Assembly: GCA_947630775.1 (NCBI GenBank)
Contig: CANRIY010000043.1
Coordinates: 1 to 11,728 of the forward strand
Source of the DNA: an uncultured Clostridia bacterium
Lineage (GTDB): Bacteria > Bacillota > Clostridia > Christensenellales > Borkfalkiaceae
Length of the DNA: 11,728 nt
Direction of reading: 5' to 3'
Shown: piece by piece, positions 1 through 6,359 of the stretch
How positions within the stretch are numbered: position 1 is the stretch's first letter
Layout: the number at the start of each line of letters is the position of its first letter
Position numbers and translations under genes: made by a program
Notes under the pieces: generated by a model
Databases searched by the model: none
Seen by the model: the letters and a program-made list of their open reading frames with translations, nothing else
Told to the model about the DNA's origin: nothing

Positions 1-680
1 TTGATGACGACGAGCCCCTGCTTGATCTCGGGCACCTCTTCCTCGAAGAGGCGGCGTACCAAGCCCGAGGCGGAACGGGAAACGAGCACCTGCGCGTTTC
101 TTCCGCCGCTCTTGACTCTCTTCACAAAGACTTTGATCCTGTCGCCGGGAAGATATTTTTCCCCGGGGACCTGATCCTGCGGAAGCATGAGCCCTTCGAT
201 CTGCCCCTTGCCGAGCTCGATATAGACGTTGCGCATATCGACCTTGCGGACGAGCCCGCTCATGAGCTCGCCCTCTTTGTCCGAAAACTCCGAGAGGGTG
301 TTGTCGCGCTCGGTCTCGTGGATCTTCTGCAAGATGACCTGTTTTGCGGTCTGCGCGGCAATGCGCGAAAAGTCCTTCGGCACAAATTCCTCGGATAAAA
401 CGTCCCCCACCTTTGCGCTCTTTTTGATCTCCAGCGCTTCCTCGAGGGAGATCTCCCCGTCGAGCGGCTCCTCGCTGTCGACAACGGTGCGCGTCAAAAA
501 GAAACGGATGGAGCTCTTTTCGGGCGAGATGCGGACTTCCACGTTCCCCGCGCCGCCGTCCGACTGCTTTTTATAGGCGGAAGCGAGCGCATTTGAGAGC
601 GCTTCGATAAAAACTTGTTCGCTGATCCCCTTTTCGCGTTCCAGATCGGCAAGCGCCGCAAAGAAATCCTTGTTGACCAT
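1..680 (-). CDS. nusA: Transcription termination/antitermination factor NusA (N-terminal part, cut by window edge)
   Basis: NusA binds RNA polymerase and nascent RNA and modulates pausing, intrinsic termination and antitermination. About 226 N-terminal residues are visible; the 3' end lies beyond position 1. Residues 1 to about 125 match the NusA N-terminal RNAP-binding domain, opening MVNKDFFAALADLEREKGIS and continuing with EALSNALASAYKK. An S1 domain follows at about 135-200 (GELMSGLVRKVDMRNVYIE and later GDRIKVFVKRV). The frame then enters what should be the first KH domain. The start is placed at 680 because AAGGAG lies 7 bases upstream; an in-frame ATG at 686 almost touches that Shine-Dalgarno and is unlikely. 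It follows rimP by 33 bases, the usual rimP-nusA order, and no promoter is seen in that gap. Transcription probably comes from the promoter at 1241-1269. Confidence 0.96.
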   Translation of the reverse strand, partial: MVNKDFFAALADLEREKGISEQVFIEALSNALASAYKKQSDGGAGNVEVRISPEKSSIRFFLTRTVVDSEEPLDGEISLEEALEIKKSAKVGDVLSEEFVPKDFSRIAAQTAKQVILQKIHETERDNTLSEFSDKEGELMSGLVRKVDMRNVYIELGKGQIEGLMLPQDQVPGEKYLPGDRIKVFVKRVKSGGRNAQVLVSRSASGLVRRLFEEEVPEIKQGLVVI

Positions 681-713
681 ACTCATTCTCCTTGTAATTT
701 ACGATTACATTTT

Positions 714-1169
714 TCAAATTTCAATGAAAAGACTCACTTTTGCACACTTTTCAAAGGGGAAAGAAAGTTCTCCTTTTTCGGTACGGAGAACGACCGTCTC
801 CCCGTCGAAGGAAAGGAGCTCTCCCTCGTGATATTTCCCGCCGTGAAGGGGCGCATAGAGCCTGAGCTCCACCTTTTCCCCGATGTGACGGCTGAAATCG
901 GCTTGGGTCTTGAAGGGACGGTCGAGCCCCGGGGAGGAGCAATTCAGCGTGTAGGCTTCCCCAAATGTGGGATCGAGATCGTCGAGCGGAAGGTCGATGG
1001 CGCGGTGGAATTTTTCGCAGGTCACGATGTCGAGCCCGCCCGCGCAGTCGATATAGACGGTGAGCGCGCGCTGACGCATGTCCCATTCGGCGTCCACGAT
1101 CTCGACGCCCGTCGCCTCTGCATAGGGGCGGAGAAATTCGATGATCTCCGCGATCGGTTTGACCTTCAT
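714..1169 (-). CDS. rimP: Ribosome maturation factor RimP
   Basis: RimP assists maturation of the 30S ribosomal subunit in the cytoplasm. The protein is 151 residues, the usual family length. It has the N-terminal alpha/beta domain (MKVKPIAEIIEFLRPYAEA, then GVEIVDAEW) and the family signature NCSSPGLDRP at residues 76-85. A C-terminal SH3-like barrel follows from about residue 88 (IGEKVELRLYAP, then GELLSFDGETVVL). The ATG at 1169 is preferred: GGGGG lies four bases upstream and the protein then begins like its relatives. An in-frame TTG at 1232 would add 21 residues encoded by the leader hairpin and has no Shine-Dalgarno. It lies directly upstream of nusA and has its own promoter and a hairpin leader. 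Confidence 0.95.
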   Translation of the reverse strand: MKVKPIAEIIEFLRPYAEATGVEIVDAEWDMRQRALTVYIDCAGGLDIVTCEKFHRAIDLPLDDLDPTFGEAYTLNCSSPGLDRPFKTQADFSRHIGEKVELRLYAPLHGGKYHEGELLSFDGETVVLRTEKGELSFPFEKCAKVSLFIEI

Positions 1170-1189
1170 ACAACCCCCGAATAAACAAT

Positions 1190-1214
1190 TTGAGAGCGGC
1201 AGAACCGCTCTCAA
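1190..1214 (-). promoter_or_regulatory. Hairpin in the rimP-nusA 5' leader
   Basis: A perfect 10-bp inverted repeat (TTGAGAGCGG / CCGCTCTCAA) with a 5-base loop lies in the predicted leader between the promoter (-10 at 1241-1246) and the rimP start at 1169. On the minus strand it is followed by AAATTGTTTATT, which is U-rich but interrupted. It could be a weak attenuator, an RNA stability element or a protein-binding leader. I cannot assign it to a known leader RNA family. Confidence 0.6.
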
Positions 1215-1240
1215 TCTCTTTTCATCGATCAAGTAACATC

Positions 1241-1269
1241 ATTATAGCATGTTTCGGCACTCTTTGCAA
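1241..1269 (-). promoter_or_regulatory. SigA-type promoter for rimP-nusA
   Basis: On the minus strand a -35 TTGCAA (1264-1269) and a perfect -10 TATAAT (1241-1246) are separated by exactly 17 bases. The predicted start is near 1234, giving a leader of about 65 bases that contains the 1190-1214 hairpin. It lies in the noncoding gap after the polC-locus gene, so rimP-nusA can be transcribed independently of nrdR-ispG. Confidence 0.85.
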
Positions 1270-1284
1270 GCGTTTGGAGAGATT

Positions 1285-1337
1285 TTTTCGGGAGAAAATT
1301 TACAAATCGGTGCACGAGGCCCATTTTCCCCCGAAAA
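1285..1337. repeat. Long inverted repeat after the polC-locus gene
   Basis: Arms at 1285-1299 and 1323-1337 form a 15-bp stem, with one G.U wobble in the minus-strand RNA, around a 23-base loop. It begins 12 bases past the stop codon of the polC-locus gene. There is no clean U tract after the stem, so it is not a canonical intrinsic terminator. It may still act as a weak terminator or a 3'-end stability structure. Apart from this, the promoter and the leader hairpin, I see nothing else in the gap 1170-1348. Confidence 0.5.
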
Positions 1338-1348
1338 TTTGCAAAAGT

Positions 1349-2857
1349 TCAAATCCCGCCCTTCTTTTTGGCAAGTTCCAGAAAGATCTTCGCCGTGACG
1401 AACGCGTCGTCATACGCCCTGTGATGGTTGAAGGTAAAGCCGTAATAGGCGGCGATGGTATCGAGCTTATAGTTGCTCAGGCGGAGGAGTTCCTGCGACA
1501 GGAGAAGGGTATCGTGCATGCGGTGGCCGAAGAGGAAGTCCTCCTTCTCGCCGTAGTAACGGATAAATTTGAAGTCGAAGAGGAAGCCGTTGTGGGCGAC
1601 GAGTTCCGCCCCGTCGCAAAAGCGGTAAAAGTCCGCGATGACGTCCCCGATCGCGGGTGCGCCGACGAGCATATCGTCCGTGATCCCCGTGAGACGGACG
1701 ATCTCCTCGGGAAGCCGCACGGGGCAGGCAACGAACGTCGAAAAGCGTTCCGTGATCCTGCCGCCCTCGATCTTGGCGGCGCCGAGTTCGATGATCCTGT
1801 CCATGCCCGCGGCGGGATTTGCGTTGAGCCCCGTCGTCTCGATGTCGAGAACGACAAATTTGCGGCGGGCGACGCTTTCGGGCACCGCGGTCTCGCCGAA
1901 CATTCCCCCCTGCACCAAATCGGACGCGGGCGCGGGGAAGACGGCGCGGTATTGCGCGGGAACGGGGCGGGACGGGCGCGCTTCGGGGACGAATCCCTCG
2001 GGCGCGGCGCCGAGGTCGATCTGCCTGACGCGGAAGGAGAGCGCCCCGTTGAAAAGTTCGTTGTCACCCGTGAGGCACACGCTCGTCCCCGCCTTGAGGG
2101 CGCGGACCTTCTCGAGGGTCGCCTTCTTGGAAAAATAAGAACATCTGAGGCTCCCCGTGCCGTCCGTGACAGTGAGCGAAAAGTAGGGTTTGCCCGTCTT
2201 TGTGAGGCGCTCCTCAAAATATGTAAGCGCACCGCACACGGTCACGCCCGCCGTCTCCTTTGTGAGATCGGCGATATAGATCGCCCGTTGCGGCGAGGCG
2301 CCGTCGATGGCTTCGAAACCCGTCACGGGGAAGAAGCGCGGCGCGAGAATGCGCTCCGCGGGCGGAAGATCTTCCTGCTCGATCTCCCCCTTTTCACGGT
2401 CGGAAAAACGGAATTCCCCATACCATGTCCCGCAGAACATGCGTTCGAGCTCTTCATGCACCCTGTCGAGGGCGCCGTCTGCGGCAAGGAGCGCCCTGTC
2501 GTTCTCGCCCGCGGGGATATAAAATCTTCCCCCGCCCGCGTCCTGCTCGACCGCAATTTCATCGGGCACGACGAACGCCGCCAGCGCGGGAAACCGCCTT
2601 GCGAGAATGTCCGCCACGGCGCGGCGCACGCCCTCTTCGCTCGGGACGGATTTCCTGACGCTCGCCTTCCCGCAAAAGCCCGCGGGGACGTAGCGCGCGG
2701 CGACCGAAGAGGCATATGCGACGTCCTCGCCCGAATACCCTCTGTCCGTAACGAGGCAGAAGGTGACGGTATTCCCCGCCACTTCGAGCTTGGTGAGAAC
2801 AGCGTGCTCCAAATTTTCCGCCCGTCTGATCTCCTGTAAAAACTCTTTGCTCTTCAT
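1349..2857 (-). CDS. PolC-locus OB-fold / DEDDh 3'-5' exonuclease protein (polymerase-less)
   Basis: The 502-residue protein sits where Firmicutes often carry polC, between ispG and rimP-nusA, and resembles the N-terminal part of PolC. Residues 1 to about 190 look like the PolC N-terminal region. Residues 200-285 form an OB fold (VTVCGALTYFEERLTKTGKP, then GDNELFNGALSFRVRQI). A DEDDh exonuclease domain spans about 333-500 with all motifs intact: Exo I LDIETTG (D338, E340), Exo II AHNGFLFD (D428) and Exo III HHRAYDDA (H479, D484). Full PolC is about 1,400 residues and has PHP and polymerase domains; none of that follows here, and the DNA after the stop is noncoding. The start is set by AAGGAA about 8 bases upstream and an ATGA overlap with the ispG stop, implying translational coupling. 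Likely role: a stand-alone proofreading or repair exonuclease. A replicative polymerase gene would have to be elsewhere. Confidence 0.85.
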   Translation of the reverse strand: MKSKEFLQEIRRAENLEHAVLTKLEVAGNTVTFCLVTDRGYSGEDVAYASSVAARYVPAGFCGKASVRKSVPSEEGVRRAVADILARRFPALAAFVVPDEIAVEQDAGGGRFYIPAGENDRALLAADGALDRVHEELERMFCGTWYGEFRFSDREKGEIEQEDLPPAERILAPRFFPVTGFEAIDGASPQRAIYIADLTKETAGVTVCGALTYFEERLTKTGKPYFSLTVTDGTGSLRCSYFSKKATLEKVRALKAGTSVCLTGDNELFNGALSFRVRQIDLGAAPEGFVPEARPSRPVPAQYRAVFPAPASDLVQGGMFGETAVPESVARRKFVVLDIETTGLNANPAAGMDRIIELGAAKIEGGRITERFSTFVACPVRLPEEIVRLTGITDDMLVGAPAIGDVIADFYRFCDGAELVAHNGFLFDFKFIRYYGEKEDFLFGHRMHDTLLLSQELLRLSNYKLDTIAAYYGFTFNHHRAYDDAFVTAKIFLELAKKKGGI

Positions 2858-3894
2858 TTCAGAAGTTCCTTCAATCTCTCAAGAAAGACGCTCTCCGCGT
2901 CCGAAACGGGGACCCTTCTCTGCTCTCTTCCCTTCTCCATGATGATACAGAAGTCCTTCCCGCCCGCAATGCCGAGGTCGCACCCCTTCGCCTCGCCCGG
3001 TCCGTTGACGACACAGCCCATGACGGCGACTTTCAGGGGCTTTTTCACGTCCTTCACCTGCTCCCGCACCTTCGCCGCGAGCCCCGTGCAGTCGTACATA
3101 CATCTGCCGCAGGTGGGACAGGAGACGACTTCGACAAAGTTCTTTTGGAGTCCCACGGCACGCAGGATGTCCCGCGCCGCATAGACTTCCTTGACGGGGT
3201 CGTCCGAAAGGGAGACGCGGATCGTGTCGCCGATGCCTTTGAGTAGCAGTGCGCCGATGCCGATCGCGCTCTTCGTGAGTGCAAAATCGCCGCCGCCCGC
3301 TTCCGTCACGCCGACATGCAGGGGATAGCCTGTGCGCTCCGACAAAAGCTCGTACGCCCTGACGGTGAGCGGGACGTCCGACGCCTTGACGGAGATCACA
3401 ATATCCTCCACGCCGTGCTTTTCAAGCAGAGAAACGTTCCACAGAGCGCTTTCCACGAGCGCCTCCGCGCTTCTGCCGTATTTTTGATAGAATTCGGGTT
3501 CGATGCTCCCCGTATTCGACCCCACACGCACGGGAATGCGGTGCGCTTTCAGACAGTCGGCGACGAGGGCGATCTCCCGCTCCCCGCCGATGTTGCCGGG
3601 ATTGATGCGGAGTTTTGCCGCCCCGTTCTCCGCCGCCAGCACGGCGAGACGGGCGGAAAAGTGGATATCCGCGACGATGGGAACATGGACGCGGCTGCGC
3701 ACTGCGGCGATCGCCCGCGCGTCGTCCTCGTCGAGCACGGCGACCCGTACGATGTCGCAGCCCGCTTCTTCGAGGCGCATAATTTGAGCGACGCTCCCAT
3801 GGACGTCGCTCGTTTTTACGGTTGTCATGCTTTGCACGGAGACATTCCCCCCGCCGAGGAGAACGCCGCCGACGCGGACCTGTTTCTTTTCCAT
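2854..3894 (-). CDS. ispG: 4-hydroxy-3-methylbut-2-en-1-yl diphosphate synthase IspG (GcpE)
   Basis: IspG converts methylerythritol cyclodiphosphate to HMBPP, the penultimate step of the MEP isoprenoid pathway, using a [4Fe-4S] cluster. The 346-residue protein is of bacterial single-form length. It opens with a TIM-barrel region (VLLGGGNVSVQSMTTVKT, then VPIVADIHF at about 71-79 and LRINPGNIG at 96-103). It ends with the cluster domain, with ligands C259 and C262 (CPTCGRC), C294 (MGCVVNGPGEA) and E301. The open frame extends far upstream, but that part overlaps nrdR and reads as shadow. The ATG at 3894 starts the family N-terminus, 8 bases after the nrdR stop; the Shine-Dalgarno is weak (GAGGGC about 15 bases away), so coupling to nrdR translation is likely. 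Its stop overlaps the next start. Confidence 0.96.
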   Translation of the reverse strand: MEKKQVRVGGVLLGGGNVSVQSMTTVKTSDVHGSVAQIMRLEEAGCDIVRVAVLDEDDARAIAAVRSRVHVPIVADIHFSARLAVLAAENGAAKLRINPGNIGGEREIALVADCLKAHRIPVRVGSNTGSIEPEFYQKYGRSAEALVESALWNVSLLEKHGVEDIVISVKASDVPLTVRAYELLSERTGYPLHVGVTEAGGGDFALTKSAIGIGALLLKGIGDTIRVSLSDDPVKEVYAARDILRAVGLQKNFVEVVSCPTCGRCMYDCTGLAAKVREQVKDVKKPLKVAVMGCVVNGPGEAKGCDLGIAGGKDFCIIMEKGREQRRVPVSDAESVFLERLKELLK

Positions 3895-3902
3895 AGAGAA
3901 TC

Positions 3903-4373
3903 TCACTTGCCCTCGCTTGCCTTCTTCTCCATCATGCGCTGGAGTTCGCTCATGAAGGAAGAGATGTCCTTGAAGGAGCGGTAGACCGAGGCGTAGCGCA
4001 CATAGGCGACCTCGTCGAGCTCTTTGAGTCCTTCCATCACCATCTCGCCGATCTGTTTGGAAGTGATCTCCTGCTCCATCGAGTTGTACACCTGCTTGGA
4101 GATGTCCTCGACGAGCGCGTCGATCTTTTCGAGCGGGACGGACGTCTTTTCGCACGCCTTGATGATGCCCTGCCTGATCTTAGTGACGTCGAACGCCTGC
4201 CGCGTCCCGTCCGATTTCACCACGAGAATGGGCGCGACTTCGATGGTCTCGTACGTCGTGAACCGTCTGCCGCAACCGATGCACTCCCTGCGGCGGCGGA
4301 TCGTTCTGTCGTCGTCCGCCGAGCGGGAATCGATGACTTTGCTCTCTGTACAATTACAATATAAACAGCGCAT
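3903..4373 (-). CDS. nrdR: Transcriptional repressor NrdR
   Basis: NrdR represses ribonucleotide reductase genes in response to (d)ATP bound to its ATP-cone. The 156-residue length is typical. An N-terminal zinc ribbon carries C3, C6, C31 and C34 (MRCLYCNC, then RRRECIGCGRRFTTYE). The ATP-cone spans about 49-139 (PILVVKSDGTRQAFDVTKIR at its start). The ATG at 4373 is chosen because AGGGG lies about 7 bases upstream and the protein then begins exactly at the zinc ribbon; an in-frame ATG at 4424 would add 17 unlike residues. No ribonucleotide reductase gene is in this window, so its targets are elsewhere, and I found no clear NrdR box here. It leads a tight cluster with ispG and the polC-locus gene. 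Confidence 0.97.
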   Translation of the reverse strand: MRCLYCNCTESKVIDSRSADDDRTIRRRRECIGCGRRFTTYETIEVAPILVVKSDGTRQAFDVTKIRQGIIKACEKTSVPLEKIDALVEDISKQVYNSMEQEITSKQIGEMVMEGLKELDEVAYVRYASVYRSFKDISSFMSELQRMMEKKASEGK

Positions 4374-4444
4374 ATGGTTTCCCCTTGTTCGTCTGCGAAG
4401 CTCTGCGGCTCCGCTGTATTTCATGATCTGTGCGCCTCACGCGC

Positions 4445-4642
4445 TTAGCCTGCATTTGAAGCGGGCACGGGGCGAAGGCCGGGATCGATCTCCGGCTCGA
4501 GCGGGGCCTTCTCTTTCTCCTCTTCCCCGTTCTGTTGCGGAACGGAGGGCTCCGTCGGATCGTCGTTGCCGCAAGCAGCAAAACAGAAGAGCAAGAGAAG
4601 AGAAAGGAGAGCTGCCGCGATACAAAAAATGCGTTTTTTCAT
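4445..4642 (-). CDS. Small lipoprotein of unknown function
   Basis: The 65-residue protein has a textbook lipoprotein signal: MKKR, a hydrophobic stretch (IAAALLSLLLLFCF) and a lipobox ending FAAC, with Cys at about residue 24. The mature part is only about 42 residues, acidic and Pro/Glu-rich (for example EEEKEKAPLEPEID), with no recognisable domain; it looks like an extended surface tether. There is no Shine-Dalgarno before the ATG. A strong promoter ends only 6 bases upstream, so its mRNA may be leaderless. It lies between yitT and nrdR, 71 bases before nrdR. The coding call rests on the signal peptide and lipobox; the function is unknown. Confidence 0.75.
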   Translation of the reverse strand: MKKRIFCIAAALLSLLLLFCFAACGNDDPTEPSVPQQNGEEEKEKAPLEPEIDPGLRPVPASNAG

Positions 4643-4648
4643 GGTTTT

Positions 4649-4677
4649 ATTGTATCAAATTTTCAAAGAGAAGTCAA
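4649..4677 (-). promoter_or_regulatory. SigA-type promoter overlapping the yitT stop codon
   Basis: On the minus strand, TTGACT (4672-4677) and TACAAT (4649-4654) have a 17-base spacer. The -35 box contains the TGA stop of yitT (4674-4676). The -10 ends 6 bases before the lipoprotein ATG at 4642, so transcription should begin at or next to the start codon. It may also feed nrdR-ispG-polC-locus downstream, since no other promoter was seen before nrdR. Confidence 0.75.
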
Positions 4678-5801
4678 GGGGTTTGGGAAGAATCGGTCTC
4701 GTCGGCAGAATCTTCCACAAGATGGACGGACGCGTCGTCCCGTTCCTGCTTCATCAGGAAATCCACCCCTTCGAGCTGGAATCCCCTGCCCTTCACCTCC
4801 GAAACGACGCTGATCGTCATAAAGGCGTTCGGGTCGATCTTCTGGACTTCCGATTTGAGTGTCACGAGCTGGCGGGAGGAGACGACGGTGAGAAGCATGT
4901 GGCAGGGCTGTTTGAGATAGCCCGTCTGCCCGTAGAGAACAGTCACGCCGCGGACGACCTTTTTGATGATCATGTCACGGATCTCCTTATAGTGGACGGA
5001 GATGATCTTGACCTGCATGCGTTTCATGCCGATGGGCGTCACCTTGTCGACGACGATCGCAGAGATGAGCGTGATGAAGACCCCGTAGAGGACGGAATCG
5101 AGGGGCGCGGCGATCATGTTGAGCGCGACGATGCTGAAATCCACGAGCCACATCGTCACGGAGACGGGCGCATTGAAAAACTTTTTGAAGATGAGCGGCG
5201 GGATATCCGTGCCGCCCGTGCTCGCCCCCACGCGGAGGACAAGACCGATGCCGAGCCCGAAGAGCATTCCGCCGCAGAGCATCGCAAAAAACGGACTGCC
5301 AAGCGCGACCGTCGCGGGCTGCCCGATCGCTTCGGGCGGCATGCCGACGGGGTGCCCGTATGCTTCCACATAGGCGTCGTTCGCAAACTTAAAAAGAGAC
5401 ATGAACGTGGGATAGAGGAAGGTCCCCGCGCCCGTTGCGAGCGCGAACTTCTTCCCGAGAAGGACCGCGCCGAGGACAAACAGGAAAATGTTCGCGACAT
5501 AGACGGTGATCTCGACCGCCCAGTACGTCCATTCGCCGCTGACATTGTTCTTTGTGAGCATGTTTTCCACAAAGATGCCGAGCCCCGTCGTTCCGCCCAT
5601 GACGAAATGGTTCGGCACGATGAAGAATGCGGAAGCCGCCGCCGTGATCGCATTGCCGACGACGATAAAGAGGAAGTTCAGAAAGAACTTCTGCATCTGC
5701 CTCTTCGTCGGCTTTTTCCAAGCAATGTGCTTTTTGGATTTTTCGCTCCCCTCGGTTCCCCCGGCCGCTTCGGCCGTCTCTTTTTGCGTTTCTTCGTTCA
5801 T
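4674..5801 (-). CDS. YitT-family membrane protein with DUF2179 C-terminal domain
   Basis: The 375-residue protein has a charged cytoplasmic N-terminus of about 35 residues and about six hydrophobic segments (roughly 38-62, 94-138, 165-190, 212-252). Between them is the conserved loop GASTGGTDI at 192-200. A soluble C-terminal DUF2179-like domain covers about 260-345 (MQVKIISVHYKEIRDMI, then SEVKGRGFQLEGV). The family is widespread in Firmicutes as multi-copy membrane proteins of uncertain function; transport has been suggested but not settled. The Glu/Thr-rich N-terminal extension is longer than I expect for the family. The ATG at 5801 is chosen for GAGGG about 5 bases upstream; an upstream in-frame start would lie over the promoter. 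It has its own promoter, and no terminator is visible before the lipoprotein gene. Confidence 0.9.
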   Translation of the reverse strand: MNEETQKETAEAAGGTEGSEKSKKHIAWKKPTKRQMQKFFLNFLFIVVGNAITAAASAFFIVPNHFVMGGTTGLGIFVENMLTKNNVSGEWTYWAVEITVYVANIFLFVLGAVLLGKKFALATGAGTFLYPTFMSLFKFANDAYVEAYGHPVGMPPEAIGQPATVALGSPFFAMLCGGMLFGLGIGLVLRVGASTGGTDIPPLIFKKFFNAPVSVTMWLVDFSIVALNMIAAPLDSVLYGVFITLISAIVVDKVTPIGMKRMQVKIISVHYKEIRDMIIKKVVRGVTVLYGQTGYLKQPCHMLLTVVSSRQLVTLKSEVQKIDPNAFMTISVVSEVKGRGFQLEGVDFLMKQERDDASVHLVEDSADETDSSQTP

Positions 5802-5829
5802 AAAGTCCCTCTCTCGTTTGACGCCGAAT

Positions 5830-5858
5830 ATTATACCACCGCCCGCCCGCTTTTGCAA
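5830..5858 (-). promoter_or_regulatory. SigA-type promoter for the yitT-family gene
   Basis: On the minus strand, TTGCAA (5853-5858) and TATAAT (5830-5835) are separated by a GC-rich 17-base spacer. The predicted start near 5823 gives a leader of about 22 bases ahead of the ATG at 5801, which contains the GAGGG ribosome binding site. Confidence 0.85.
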
Positions 5859-5876
5859 GCAAAATTCGGAACATCG

Positions 5877-5910
5877 CCGAAAAAGTAAGAGCGCCGCCCG
5901 AAGGCGGCGC
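5877..5910 (-). terminator. Intrinsic terminator of the Cys/Asn-rich protein gene
   Basis: A perfect 8-bp GC stem (GCGCCGCC / GGCGGCGC at 5891-5910) with a 4-base loop is followed on the minus strand by TCTTACTTTTT. It lies 13 bases past the stop codon of the Cys/Asn-rich gene and upstream of the yitT promoter, so it separates the two transcription units. Confidence 0.85.
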
Positions 5911-5923
5911 AGAGAAAACGGAC

Positions 5924-6343
5924 TCAGAACGTGTTGTTACAGCCGCAGCCCGAAGAATAGGGACCGAGCGCATACTGGCGCGCATAGTAGTTATCGCCGC
6001 CGTAATAGGGCGTAGCTTCGTTACAGCCGCAGTTGCAGCCGCAGCCGCCCTGACCGTCCGAAGCGTTGACCGCGTTGACGCCGCTCACAAAACCGTTCGA
6101 AAAGTTGTTCCAGTTGTTGCAGCCGTGGTTACAGCCGCAGCCGCCCTGTCCGTTCGAGGCGTTGACCGCGTTGACGCCGCTCACAAAACCGTTCGAAAAG
6201 TTGTTCCAGTTGTTCTGACAGCCGCAAGAGGGACCGAACAGGTTGTTCACGACGCTCGCAAGGCTTTGATTCTGACAGCCGCAGGGGCTCCCGAACAGAT
6301 TGTTGAGAGCGCTCGCAAGACTGTTGTTACAGGAATTACACAT
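5924..6343 (-). CDS. Cys/Asn/Gly-rich internally repeated protein of unknown function
   Basis: I do not recognise this family. The 139-residue protein has 15 Cys and 29 Asn, no Lys and only one Arg. Six CGC triplets are spread along it. Two 19-residue units start it (NSLASALNNLFGSPCGCQN and QSLASVVNNLFGPSCGCQN). Two 32-residue units follow, each containing NNWNNFSNGFVSGVNAVNAS and ending in GGCGCN-type clusters. The tail is Tyr-rich (YYGGDNYYARQYALGPY) and ends SGCGCNNTF. There is no signal peptide or membrane segment. The start at 6343 has AGAGGA about 10 bases upstream, and a good terminator follows. Coding is supported by the coherent repeat, the RBS and the terminator. It could be a metal-binding, disulfide-linked or self-assembling structural protein, such as a spore-coat-like one. 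That is inference. It is divergent from the YiiX-like gene. Confidence 0.8.
   Translation of the reverse strand: MCNSCNNSLASALNNLFGSPCGCQNQSLASVVNNLFGPSCGCQNNWNNFSNGFVSGVNAVNASNGQGGCGCNHGCNNWNNFSNGFVSGVNAVNASDGQGGCGCNCGCNEATPYYGGDNYYARQYALGPYSSGCGCNNTF
6023..6214. repeat. Two tandem 96-bp repeats inside the Cys/Asn-rich gene
   Basis: Units 6023-6118 and 6119-6214 match at 89 of 96 positions. The last 56 bases of each (6063-6118 and 6159-6214) are identical, third codon positions included. The period of 96 keeps the reading frame (32 residues). The identity points to a recent duplication or to gene conversion within the gene. Confidence 0.95.
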
Positions 6344-6359
6344 ATCTTTTTTATCCTCT

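Noticed and set aside
1190..1214. Leader hairpin read as terminator of the polC-locus gene
   Set aside because: A promoter with perfect -10 lies between that gene and the hairpin, so the hairpin belongs to the rimP leader; the T run is also interrupted.
1190..2839. Plus-strand open frame of 549 codons
   Set aside because: Antisense to the polC-locus gene and out of keeping with any family. Its length comes from GC-rich codon use on the other strand, and it crosses the rimP promoter.
1349..2857. Frameshifted full-length polC pseudogene
   Set aside because: No polymerase or PHP coding remnant appears in any frame between 1348 and the rimP promoter; the open frame is clean and its catalytic residues are intact.
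3895..4155. N-terminal extension of IspG by 87 residues
   Set aside because: Overlaps nrdR in another frame, is Arg-rich shadow sequence, and the family N-terminus begins at 3894.
4566..5888. Plus-strand open frame of 440 codons rich in Asp, Glu, Arg and His
   Set aside because: Shadow of the yitT-family gene; the skewed composition is that of a reverse-complemented membrane protein.
5924..6343. RiPP precursor peptide
   Set aside because: No modification enzyme, transporter or leader/core division nearby; the repeats span the whole protein. Kept as structural unknown.
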